Shown: positions 1-6,224 of the stretch, piece by piece
How the letters are laid out: the number at the start of each line of letters is the position of its first letter
Numbering within the stretch: position 1 is the stretch's first letter
Assembly (NCBI GenBank): GCA_938014915.1
Contig: CALLQQ010000069.1
Span: 1-6,528 of the forward strand
Source: an uncultured Clostridia bacterium
GTDB lineage: Bacteria > Bacillota > Clostridia > Oscillospirales > Ruminococcaceae
DNA: 6,528 nucleotides
Direction of reading: 5' to 3'
The notes under the pieces: generated by a model
Told to the model about the DNA's origin: nothing
Seen by the model: only the letters and a program-made list of their open reading frames with translations
The model's database searches: none
Made by a program: the position numbers and the translations under genes

Positions 1-3000
1 TATTGCCTGCTCTGTAATAACGAACGAATCCCCATATATCCTAGAATTGTCCTTCGAAGATAATTTTTCATATGCCTTATTAGATGGAGTAAATTTAAAT
101 CCGTGAACAAAAACATTCTCATTATCGGTAGAAACGACTATGCAAATTGTTCTAATTCCCGTTAATCTCTTAGCTAGTTTAAATGTGTTTGGCACATAGG
201 TTTGCCATACAAAATCCGCCTGATACTCACCATCATATAGGATTTCAGCGCCATCTTCGCCCGGCATGCCCTCCCATATTTGTATTGGAGTTGGGTCATT
301 CTTGAACCATCTTATAATAGGAATGGTAATCTCATCGGAGCCATCTTTACCGAAATCTACATTCCTGAACCCGATATGGGTCGGCTCTTTCGCTGCTGCA
401 ATTCCACCACGGAGAACTTCATCAAGTGGTAAATTGCTCGCATTATAAAGGCTCGCCGGAATGAATTCATATGGATTGATTGTAGTTTGTCCTAGCCCGC
501 TAATCTCGAATTCTAGCTCGGATAGCACTTCGGGAGCTGCCATGCCATTATTGCACGAACAACGTAATCTGAAGTGCCCATCACCAACTGCGGTGATAGT
601 CGCAGTGTCGCCATCGGCATCAATTGTTGCGACGTTTGTTTCGATTCCGCTATTAGTTACTACTTTCCACGTTAGATCGGTGTGAGTTGCATTAGTCGGC
701 AGCAATTCTGCCTTGACAACGGCGGTCATATTATCTTTGCCAAGCTTGTTTGTGCCTTTTCTGATTAGCTCAATCTTCCTCACGGGTACTTCGCTGTTCG
801 GTGCTGATTTCTCGTTCTCGGTATTGGCTGAAACGCCGATAGGCTCTTCACAGGGCAATGCTTTCAATGTTAGTTCAGCATCGTCAAATCCGACAGATTT
901 AACCTTGACGTCGATATCGCCCGCATCTAATTTAGCGGCAATAATCGCAAGCAACTTACCGCTGAATAGCTTCCTACTTGTGCCCTTATATTCATCATAA
1001 TCGGTGCTATCGCCGTTATCAAGCCCGATTAGGCGACCTGCTCCCTCTACGATAACTTCCATTCGATTCCTAGCATTAGCGACGAATGTACCGTTATCAT
1101 CTTCCGTCGAAATCTCGACAAAAATTAAGTCCTCACCATCGGCATTCATCTGCGTCTTATTCGGCTTTAGAACGATATTTGTGCCATCACCGAATGATCT
1201 TTGCTCATCTTCAGCTATTATGTTGCCGTCCTCATCGTATGCGACGGCCTTTAACACGCCTTTTTGATATGGCATCTGCCATGAGCCATTGAGCTTTTTG
1301 CCTTTTTTATGATCAATTTCACATACGCCGAGCGATTCACCATTGAAGAAAAGTTCGACTTTTGGCGCATTGGAATATGCCATGATATCGATAATTTGCC
1401 CCTCATTAAAATCCCAATACGGGAATAGGTGCACCACGGGATTATCTTTATAATCGGTCCACGCCGATTGATATAGATAGAATGAGTCTTTTTCAAATCC
1501 TGCCGTGTCGACCTGCCCAAAATATGAGTTCTTCGTGAAATACGGTGTAGGTTCACCAATATAGTCAAATCCAGTCCAGATGTATTGACCAGCGCAGAAT
1601 TTAGCATCCCTATCTTGAATAATAGTTGTTTGCGCCGTTCTGTCGCCATTACCTGATTTACAATTCTCAAGTGAAGAGCATTGCAAATCATCGTATGTCA
1701 TAACACTTGTGCTAGCTGGAAAGTGATAAATCCCCCTACTTTGCACCCTTGATGCGGTTTCACTACCATAAATATACCAATGAGGATACTTCTCATGATG
1801 TTCGTCATATAGATGCTCACCGTAGTTATAGCCTGAAAGGGTGAGCTCATCGGCGCATTCCTGCGCGCCCTCCCACGCAATATAGTTAGATCCGATCGTC
1901 GCCATGGCATTCTGCTTAGGGTCATTATCTAGCACGAATTGCTTGAGCATCTTTGTAATTTCAAGTCCCCTCGATCCTGCGTGCGTGTCATAAATCTCAT
2001 TACCAATACTCCACATTATCACGCTCGGGTGGTTCCTGTCACGTCTAATCCAACTTGCGACATCCCTCTGTGCCCAGTCATTAAAGAAACGTGCGTAATC
2101 GTATTCTGTTTTAGGAAGCTCCCACATATCGAATGCTTCTGAATTAATGAGAATTCCCATCTCATCGGCAAGCTCCATTAGCTCGACGGCGGGCATATTG
2201 TGCGACGTTCTTACCGAATTAACTCCCATCTCGATCATTATTTCTAGTTGGCGCCTTAATGCTTCTTTATTCACTGCCGCCCCTAGTGAACCCAAATCAT
2301 GATGCAAACATACTCCGTGCAGTTTCACCCATTCACCATTTAGGAAAAATCCTTCTTCAGTATCGAAATGAAATGTTCTAAACCCGATATTTTGAACTTC
2401 TACATCTACGATTTCACCATCGACTATTATTTCAGTTTTCAGCTTATATAAATTTGGCTCATCTATCGACCAAATCGCAGGTGATTTTACTTCAAACTCC
2501 TGCTTGTCGACTTGCATATTCGATGATGTGCTGATTTTATTTTGAGAACTGCAAAAGATGGCCCCATCTTTATCTATCATAGTATGAAGCACTACTGCGC
2601 TCTCGCTATCGCCCTTACTGGCAACTTCTGTTTCAATTTCAACTTTCCATGCATCTTCTAACTTTGTTGTGGAGAAGTAGATTCCATCGGGCACTATATG
2701 TGTTAATGCCCTTGTCTTTAGCCAGACATTCCTGTAAATACCGGCGCCCGAATACCAACGTGAGTTAGGTGATTCGTGCTTGACTACAACATTAATCGTG
2801 TTTTGCCCCACTTTTAGAAAATTTGTAATATCGAATTCAAAGGTAGAGTATCCATACTTCCATTCGCCGGCAAGTTCGCCATTAATATATACAAAGGTGT
2901 TCATATATACACCTTCAAAGCGAATTGAAATGGACTTCTTGTCTAAATCCTCTATCATGAAGTCCTTTTTATACCACCCTTCGGAGGTTTCATATAAATT

Positions 3001-3141
3001 ATTCGCATCGTAAATTAACCAATCATGGGGGATGTCAATCTCATTCCATGTAATCTCATCAGAGGTGAACTTATCGATCGGCGTATCAATTTCCTGCTTA
3101 GTAAAGTGCCAACCATCATTGAATAGTAGATTAATTGCCAT
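1..3141 (-). CDS. GH2 beta-galactosidase, multidomain, cytoplasmic (3' end beyond window)
   Basis: This is a retaining exo-glycosidase of family GH2, most likely a beta-galactosidase that releases terminal beta-galactose from oligosaccharides. The frame is open from the ATG at 3141 through base 1 (1047 codons) and continues outside the window. Domains, judged by eye, are: sugar-binding jelly roll (residues about 1-145, with NSRWYSGAGIYRNVWL), Ig-like GH2 domain (about 150-250), TIM barrel (about 255-565), DUF4982-like domain (about 570-645), a second GH2 C-terminal beta domain (about 655-762), a bacterial Ig-like domain (about 788-881), and a galactose-binding/CBM6-like module (about 885-1015). 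The acid/base is E382 in SIGNE and the nucleophile is E461 in YGSET; H275 and H314 (RTSHN) also fit the family. MAINLLFNDGW shows no signal peptide, so the enzyme should be cytoplasmic. The start is supported by AAGGGAG nine bases upstream. Beta-glucuronidase or another GH2 specificity cannot be excluded by eye. Confidence 0.9.
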   Translation of the reverse strand, partial: MAINLLFNDGWHFTKQEIDTPIDKFTSDEITWNEIDIPHDWLIYDANNLYETSEGWYKKDFMIEDLDKKSISIRFEGVYMNTFVYINGELAGEWKYGYSTFEFDITNFLKVGQNTINVVVKHESPNSRWYSGAGIYRNVWLKTRALTHIVPDGIYFSTTKLEDAWKVEIETEVASKGDSESAVVLHTMIDKDGAIFCSSQNKISTSSNMQVDKQEFEVKSPAIWSIDEPNLYKLKTEIIVDGEIVDVEVQNIGFRTFHFDTEEGFFLNGEWVKLHGVCLHHDLGSLGAAVNKEALRRQLEIMIEMGVNSVRTSHNMPAVELMELADEMGILINSEAFDMWELPKTEYDYARFFNDWAQRDVASWIRRDRNHPSVIMWSIGNEIYDTHAGSRGLEITKMLKQFVLDNDPKQNAMATIGSNYIAWEGAQECADELTLSGYNYGEHLYDEHHEKYPHWYIYGSETASRVQSRGIYHFPASTSVMTYDDLQCSSLENCKSGNGDRTAQTTIIQDRDAKFCAGQYIWTGFDYIGEPTPYFTKNSYFGQVDTAGFEKDSFYLYQSAWTDYKDNPVVHLFPYWDFNEGQIIDIMAYSNAPKVELFFNGESLGVCEIDHKKGKKLNGSWQMPYQKGVLKAVAYDEDGNIIAEDEQRSFGDGTNIVLKPNKTQMNADGEDLIFVEISTEDDNGTFVANARNRMEVIVEGAGRLIGLDNGDSTDYDEYKGTSRKLFSGKLLAIIAAKLDAGDIDVKVKSVGFDDAELTLKALPCEEPIGVSANTENEKSAPNSEVPVRKIELIRKGTNKLGKDNMTAVVKAELLPTNATHTDLTWKVVTNSGIETNVATIDADGDTATITAVGDGHFRLRCSCNNGMAAPEVLSELEFEISGLGQTTINPYEFIPASLYNASNLPLDEVLRGGIAAAKEPTHIGFRNVDFGKDGSDEITIPIIRWFKNDPTPIQIWEGMPGEDGAEILYDGEYQADFVWQTYVPNTFKLAKRLTGIRTICIVVSTDNENVFVHGFKFTPSNKAYEKLSSKDNSRIYGDSFVITEQAI

Positions 3142-3150
3142 AGTTAACAA

Positions 3151-3157
3151 CTCCCTT
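3151..3157 (-). promoter_or_regulatory. Ribosome binding site of the GH2 gene
   Basis: On the minus strand AAGGGAG lies nine bases before the ATG at 3141. This is a strong Shine-Dalgarno match at normal spacing and fixes the GH2 start. Confidence 0.8.
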
Positions 3158-3165
3158 TCCTTTAG

Positions 3166-3181
3166 AATTGTAGTTACAATT
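3166..3181. promoter_or_regulatory. Palindromic operator candidate overlapping the GH2 promoter
   Basis: AATTGTAGTTACAATT is a perfect inverted repeat with two 7-base arms around a 2-base centre. It overlaps the last bases of the GH2 -10 box and the predicted transcription start, a classical place for a repressor. The TGTA-N2-TACA core resembles sites bound by GntR-type regulators, but the regulator is not in this window and the family assignment is a guess. Confidence 0.5.
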
Positions 3182-3207
3182 TTAGCATGTATTAAAATTA
3201 GTGTCAA
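3179..3207 (-). promoter_or_regulatory. Sigma-A promoter of the GH2 gene
   Basis: On the minus strand a perfect -35 TTGACA (3207-3202) is followed by exactly 17 bases and a -10 TAAAAT (3184-3179), five of six matches to TATAAT. The start of transcription would fall near 3172, leaving a leader of about 30 bases that contains the ribosome binding site. The match is near consensus, so expression is probably held down by a repressor; a suitable dyad overlaps the -10. Confidence 0.85.
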
Positions 3208-3263
3208 CACAACGAATTCCCCGTAACAACCAGTCCATAAGCCATTGAAGTATGACTATTCTG

Positions 3264-3293
3264 TTCATTTACGATAGTGAATATAAATATAAT
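3264..3293 (+). promoter_or_regulatory. Weak promoter candidate for the GH5_4 gene
   Basis: A perfect -10 TATAAT (3288-3293) is preceded at 18 bases by TTCATT (3264-3269), which matches the -35 consensus at only three of six positions. If used, transcription would start near 3300 and give a leader of about 190 bases. A weak -35 would suit an activator-dependent gene. No better plus-strand pair was found nearer the gene, so the true promoter is uncertain. Confidence 0.3.
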
Positions 3294-3418
3294 GTTATTA
3301 TGTGCGAATTTAAGATAAGTAATAGATTATATCCACCACCGATTATCATAAATTTAATCTATGTTTACCCCCGATTTGTGCAAAATTAATGCATTGTATT
3401 TAGTTTGTATTTATAAAG

Positions 3419-3432
3419 TGGTATCGTTTACA
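3419..3432. promoter_or_regulatory. cre-like / LacI-family operator candidate
   Basis: TGGTATCGTTTACA fits the catabolite response element pattern TGWAANCGNTNWCA at all but two positions and keeps the central CG with flanking TG and CA. It lies about 60 bases before the GH5_4 start. CcpA or another LacI-family regulator of polysaccharide use is the likely type of binder. Sites of this looseness also occur by chance. Confidence 0.35.
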
Positions 3433-3446
3433 ATTTCTTAATGCAA

Positions 3447-3484
3447 CCTCCCGGTTAAAAAGGTATTCTATAAATATGGGGAGG
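3447..3484 (+). promoter_or_regulatory. Possible hairpin masking the GH5_4 ribosome binding site
   Basis: CCTCCC (3447-3452) is exactly complementary to GGGAGG (3479-3484), which is the core of the Shine-Dalgarno sequence. The pair would form a 6-bp, G/C-rich stem with a 26-base A/T-rich loop if the transcript begins upstream of 3447. This could reduce translation or make it depend on temperature or a trans factor. The stem is short and the loop large, so it may not be stable. Confidence 0.3.
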
Positions 3485-3485
3485 G
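3478..3485 (+). promoter_or_regulatory. Ribosome binding site of the GH5_4 gene
   Basis: GGGGAGGG includes a perfect GGAGG core at 3480-3484, seven bases before the ATG at 3492. A TTG directly before this ATG (3489) is in frame but only four bases from the core, so the ATG is preferred. Confidence 0.8.
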
Positions 3486-3491
3486 ATATTG

Positions 3492-4886
3492 ATGAAAAAA
3501 ATCGAAAAAATACTTAAAACCGTATTCGCCATAATATTGGCTACTTCAACTTTAACTTCATGCGGCACTAGTGCCCCTAATGAAAGTTATTCAAGGGAAA
3601 CTACTAGCTCAACTTTTACTAGCAAAATAACTTTAACTAGCGATGTTACAACAACTAGCGATACTTCTACAACAAGCATCTCCACAACAACAAGCGAAAC
3701 CACAACGAATACTACAACGGCTAAATCAACTAGCAAACGCTCTAAAACTAGTAAATCCACAACAACGAGTAAATCCACCATAATAAGCATCGATGAAGGC
3801 AAGGATAAGGACAATGCCAATGCTGGAAAGTCTACCTTTAAAGACACGACCGCGATGAAAATCGTAAAGGATATGAAAATTGGGTGGAATCTAGGCAATA
3901 CGCTTGATTCCGTCCATTGGGAAACGGGCAACAACCTCCCGACAAAGCCATCGGCTTTTGAAACTGCGTGGAATAATCCCGTTACTACAAAGAAGATGAT
4001 TGATACTGTTAAGGCAGGCGGATTCAACACATTGAGAGTGCCGGTAACTTGGTTCCAGCATTTGGGCGCTGCACCCGATTACAAAATTAATAAAGCATGG
4101 CTTGACAGAGTTCAGGAAGTTGTCGATTATGGAATTGATAATGATATGTATGTAATCCTGAATTTGCATCATGAGAATTGGCACTTCCCATCAAAGCAGA
4201 ATCTCCCATCGGCAAAAGCTAAGTTGCAAAAGGTATGGGGACAAATTGCGGAGCGCTTCAAAAATTATGATGAACACCTAATCTTTGAGGGGATGAACGA
4301 GCCACGAATGAACGACACTCCAGAAGAATGGAATGGAGGAAATGCCGAGGCGAGGGATGCAATTAATCAGCTCAATGCTGCATTCGTGAATACAATCCGC
4401 AAATCTAAAGGGAACAACCCTAAGCGATTCTTGATGATACCTACATACGCAGCGTCGCCTTGGAGTAATGTAACAAGTTCTATGAAAATTCCCAATAACG
4501 ACAAACGCATTATCGTGTCGGTTCATTCTTATGAGCCATATCATTTTGCACTAGATACTGGCGGTGTTAACAAATGGAGCAAATCAAAGAAGGAAGATAC
4601 GCAGACAATAGATTATGTGATGGATTCACTGCATAAAACCTTCGTTAGCAAGGGGATTCCCGTTGTAATGGGCGAATTCGGCGCTCTTAATAAGAATAAT
4701 CTTTCCGACCGTGTTGCATGGGCTGAATACTATGTCCGTGCGGCAAAGAAAAAAGATATTACCTGCATTTGGTGGGATAATGGCAGCTTTAGTGGAAGTG
4801 GCGAAAACTTCGGCATTTTAAATAGGAAGCAAAATAAATGGCAATATCCTGAAATAGTAAAAGCATTGATGAAGGGTTTAAAATGA
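3492..4886 (+). CDS. Lipid-anchored GH5 endoglucanase/xyloglucanase, subfamily 4-like
   Basis: This 464-residue secreted endo-beta-1,4-glucanase would cut internal linkages of cellulose, mixed-linkage glucan or xyloglucan outside the cell. MKKIEKILK, a hydrophobic core and the lipobox LTSC with C24 mark a lipoprotein signal peptide, so the mature enzyme should be tethered to the membrane. Residues about 33-113 form a Thr/Ser-rich, then Lys-rich, linker. The GH5 barrel runs from about 120 to the end: GWNLGNTLDS (131-140), H226-H227 in LNLHHENW, acid/base E270 in FEGMNEPR, H345 and Y347 in SVHSYEPY, nucleophile E395 in VVMGEFGA, and W427-W428 in the IWWDNG loop. The FEGMNEPR and HSYEPYHFAL motifs point to subfamily GH5_4, where glucanases and xyloglucanases both occur, so exact substrate is open. 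No carbohydrate-binding module or dockerin is present. The gene is transcribed divergently from the GH2 gene and converges on the mannanase gene. Confidence 0.93.
   Translation: MKKIEKILKTVFAIILATSTLTSCGTSAPNESYSRETTSSTFTSKITLTSDVTTTSDTSTTSISTTTSETTTNTTTAKSTSKRSKTSKSTTTSKSTIISIDEGKDKDNANAGKSTFKDTTAMKIVKDMKIGWNLGNTLDSVHWETGNNLPTKPSAFETAWNNPVTTKKMIDTVKAGGFNTLRVPVTWFQHLGAAPDYKINKAWLDRVQEVVDYGIDNDMYVILNLHHENWHFPSKQNLPSAKAKLQKVWGQIAERFKNYDEHLIFEGMNEPRMNDTPEEWNGGNAEARDAINQLNAAFVNTIRKSKGNNPKRFLMIPTYAASPWSNVTSSMKIPNNDKRIIVSVHSYEPYHFALDTGGVNKWSKSKKEDTQTIDYVMDSLHKTFVSKGIPVVMGEFGALNKNNLSDRVAWAEYYVRAAKKKDITCIWWDNGSFSGSGENFGILNRKQNKWQYPEIVKALMKGLK
3597..3785 (+). repeat. Low-complexity Thr/Ser/Lys linker-coding tract
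   Basis: Short units built from ACT/ACA (Thr), AGC/AGT (Ser) and AAA (Lys) codons, including many copies of ACTAGC or ACTAGT, encode the flexible linker of the GH5_4 lipoprotein (residues about 36-98). The first part is almost pure Thr/Ser with a few Asp and Glu; the last part is lysine-rich (KSTSKRSKTSKS). Tracts of this type expand and contract easily, so length could vary between strains. Confidence 0.7.
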
Positions 4887-4887
4887 T

Positions 4888-4933
4888 ATAGAAAGAAGTC
4901 TGATTATCTAACGATAATCAGACTTCTTTCTAT
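4888..4933. terminator. Bidirectional intrinsic terminator between convergent GH5 genes
   Basis: A perfect inverted repeat has 21-base arms (4888-4908 and 4913-4933) around a TAAC loop. It starts one base after the GH5_4 stop codon and ends eight bases before the stop codon of the mannanase gene. The arms are A-rich on the left and T-rich on the right, so each strand ends the hairpin with a U-rich 3' side. The position between converging genes fits termination from both directions. Confidence 0.85.
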
Positions 4934-4941
4934 GTAGTTTA

Positions 4942-5940
4942 TTAATCGAATATAGAGCAAATCTCCGATGTTTCCCTTATGCCATTCTCACCATCAACTA
5001 ATATTTCGCCCCACGGTGATAAATCTTCACCTGCCCAATCATTGGAAATGTCCAGATAATCAAGATCTGCACTATTCCCTTTCCATGACCAACCGATATA
5101 TCCAACTCTTCGTTCCTCGCAGTAGCTCATTATAGTGTCCTCGTCAACATCGCCACTGGTGTGTTCGCCGCCGAATTCACCGATTACTAAACACAGATTC
5201 TCATCTAGAACATTGTCAATATTATTCTTGACAGTTTTCGCATCTCCGCCCGCATATTCATACATATGTATTGAAAACATGGTATTGCCAAGTTCGTCAG
5301 CTGCCAAAACTTCACTACCATAATCGAAAATTGATTTCGGATATTGTCCCCAACCCGCAGCATCAACCATGATGGTATTACCTATGCCTGCATTCCTGAT
5401 ACTTTCGATTGCTTTTACATAGCCGTCCCTCCACTGTTCGCTATGCCATGAGCCATACCACTCATTTGCAATATTCAGGATAACATATGCCTCGTTGCCG
5501 ATTAGCGCATCTCTCATCTCGATCCAATAATCGACGGCAGCATCTAGCGATTCGATATCATCTGCGCCCGTCGCATCGTGGACTTCAACAACTGCTACAA
5601 GATTATGCTCTTTACATTTATCGATAAGCATATTTATGCTGTCCAAGTCGTCTTTTTGCCATTTTTGCCCATTGGAAAGAACTATCCTAATCGTGTTGCT
5701 GCCAGTGTTTGCAATTCCCTCAAAAGCAACCTCACTCATGTTTTTGAACCATGTATAGGGGTGGTTAATACCACGCATGATGAATTCATTTCCATTGCCA
5801 TCTATTAATGTTGTCCCGACAACGGTGAATCCCTTTTTAGTGGCTGTATTCTTATTCATCTTAAAATACCCACAACCAGCCAAAGGAACAATCATTGTAA
5901 TCACGGCAAGTGTCCAAATTATTTTTCTTAGAATATTCAA
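4942..5940 (-). CDS. Lipid-anchored GH5 endo-beta-1,4-mannanase, subfamily 8-like
   Basis: This 332-residue lipoprotein should cut internal beta-1,4 linkages of mannan, glucomannan or galactomannan at the cell surface. MNILRKIIW, a hydrophobic segment and lipobox LAGC with C23 form the lipoprotein signal. The mature part enters the catalytic barrel after only about 13 residues (GFTVVGTTLIDGNGNEFIMRG from 37). Family landmarks are H121 in VEVHDATGADD, acid/base E160 in NIANEWYG, H225 and Y227 in SIHMYEYAGG, nucleophile E255 in VIGEFGGEHTSGDVDE, and W284/W286 in GWSWKGNS. These closely follow GH5_8 bacterial mannanases. The protein ends at the normal domain boundary with no binding module or dockerin. 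The start is taken as TTG at 5940, eight bases after GAAAGGG. An in-frame GTG at 5949 would extend the protein by three residues but touches the Shine-Dalgarno. The gene has its own promoter and shares a terminator with the GH5_4 gene. Confidence 0.93.
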   Translation of the reverse strand: MNILRKIIWTLAVITMIVPLAGCGYFKMNKNTATKKGFTVVGTTLIDGNGNEFIMRGINHPYTWFKNMSEVAFEGIANTGSNTIRIVLSNGQKWQKDDLDSINMLIDKCKEHNLVAVVEVHDATGADDIESLDAAVDYWIEMRDALIGNEAYVILNIANEWYGSWHSEQWRDGYVKAIESIRNAGIGNTIMVDAAGWGQYPKSIFDYGSEVLAADELGNTMFSIHMYEYAGGDAKTVKNNIDNVLDENLCLVIGEFGGEHTSGDVDEDTIMSYCEERRVGYIGWSWKGNSADLDYLDISNDWAGEDLSPWGEILVDGENGIRETSEICSIFD

Positions 5941-5948
5941 TCTGTGCA

Positions 5949-5955
5949 CCCTTTC
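5949..5955 (-). promoter_or_regulatory. Ribosome binding site of the mannanase gene (decides a TTG start)
   Basis: GAAAGGG on the minus strand is eight bases before the TTG at 5940 but overlaps the first base of the alternative GTG at 5949. Spacing therefore favours the rare TTG start. Confidence 0.65.
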
Positions 5956-6022
5956 AAAAAATTCTATTTTTAGTGAGTATTGCTCCCTTTGTAATAAAGT
6001 CCTTTACTCATCTATCCCGTTA

Positions 6023-6051
6023 ATATTATCATGATGAGGCAAATTTGTCAA
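6023..6051 (-). promoter_or_regulatory. Sigma-A promoter of the mannanase gene
   Basis: On the minus strand a perfect -35 TTGACA (6051-6046) is separated by 17 bases from a -10 TAATAT (6028-6023). Transcription should begin near 6016, giving a leader of about 75 bases. TGAGTA/TACTCA (6010-6005 and 5979-5974 on the minus strand) could pair weakly within this leader. No obvious operator dyad overlaps this promoter, unlike the GH2 promoter. Confidence 0.85.
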
Positions 6052-6171
6052 TGTGATTAAGGTAAAATTATATTCAATTTAGGTAATCCCCAATTAAACG
6101 ATGTTCCATGTCAGGATTTTAGTAAACATAACCAACTCCCGAACTAGATCCTTGTTGCAAATTGCCAACAA
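6052..6171. other. Intergenic spacer between mannanase promoter and glycosyltransferase terminator
   Basis: This AT-rich spacer contains no supported gene. An imperfect 20-base dyad at 6152-6171 (TTGTTG and CAACAA arms with one bulged base) abuts the terminator and may act as a secondary stem or be chance. Confidence 0.4.
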
Positions 6172-6202
6172 AACTTCCCCCGTATTGGATACGGGGGAAG
6201 TT
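6172..6202 (-). terminator. Intrinsic terminator of the glycosyltransferase gene
   Basis: A perfect 14-bp stem (6172-6185 with 6189-6202) containing a run of five G/C pairs closes on a 3-base loop. On the minus strand it is followed by TTTTGTT, a good U-tract, and it lies 22 bases after the stop of the glycosyltransferase. It isolates the glycan-degradation genes from that upstream unit. Confidence 0.9.
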
Positions 6203-6224
6203 GATGTGAAACTAGTTATGTACA

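Larger units (their letters stand above)
3208..3491. other. Intergenic region upstream of the GH5_4 gene
   Basis: This is AT-rich divergent intergenic DNA with no convincing gene. Besides the regulatory sites listed separately, it holds an 8-base inverted repeat (ATAGATTA near 3322, TAATCTAT near 3355) that could form a weak stem in a long leader. No known riboswitch or T-box motif was recognised. Confidence 0.5.

Noticed and set aside
266..1292. A series of plus-strand frames of 60-95 codons rich in Ser and Pro.
   Set aside because: They are antisense to the GH2 gene, lack good ribosome sites and have a composition typical of shadow frames.
1251..1925. Minus-strand frames of 146 and 75 codons inside the GH2 region.
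   Set aside because: They lie in a different frame from the continuous GH2 reading, which has clear catalytic motifs across this interval; they show no recognisable features.
1..3141. Possible frameshift or pseudogene in the GH2 gene.
   Set aside because: Codon-by-codon reading gives an uninterrupted frame from the ATG to the window edge with both catalytic glutamates intact.
3321..3362. An 8-base inverted repeat in the GH5_4 upstream region as a riboswitch or terminator.
   Set aside because: The arms are A/T-rich with a spacer of over 20 bases, no U-tract follows and no known riboswitch core was recognised.
3587..4030. A 147-codon minus-strand frame rich in Val and Leu opposite the GH5_4 gene.
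   Set aside because: It is the antisense reading of the Thr/Ser codon tract and conserved barrel codons; it has no family signature, and the plus-strand gene is certain.
6152..6171. Imperfect 20-base dyad beside the glycosyltransferase terminator.
   Set aside because: It contains a bulge, is A/T-rich and lies downstream of a complete terminator, so chance or a minor secondary stem is the simplest reading.
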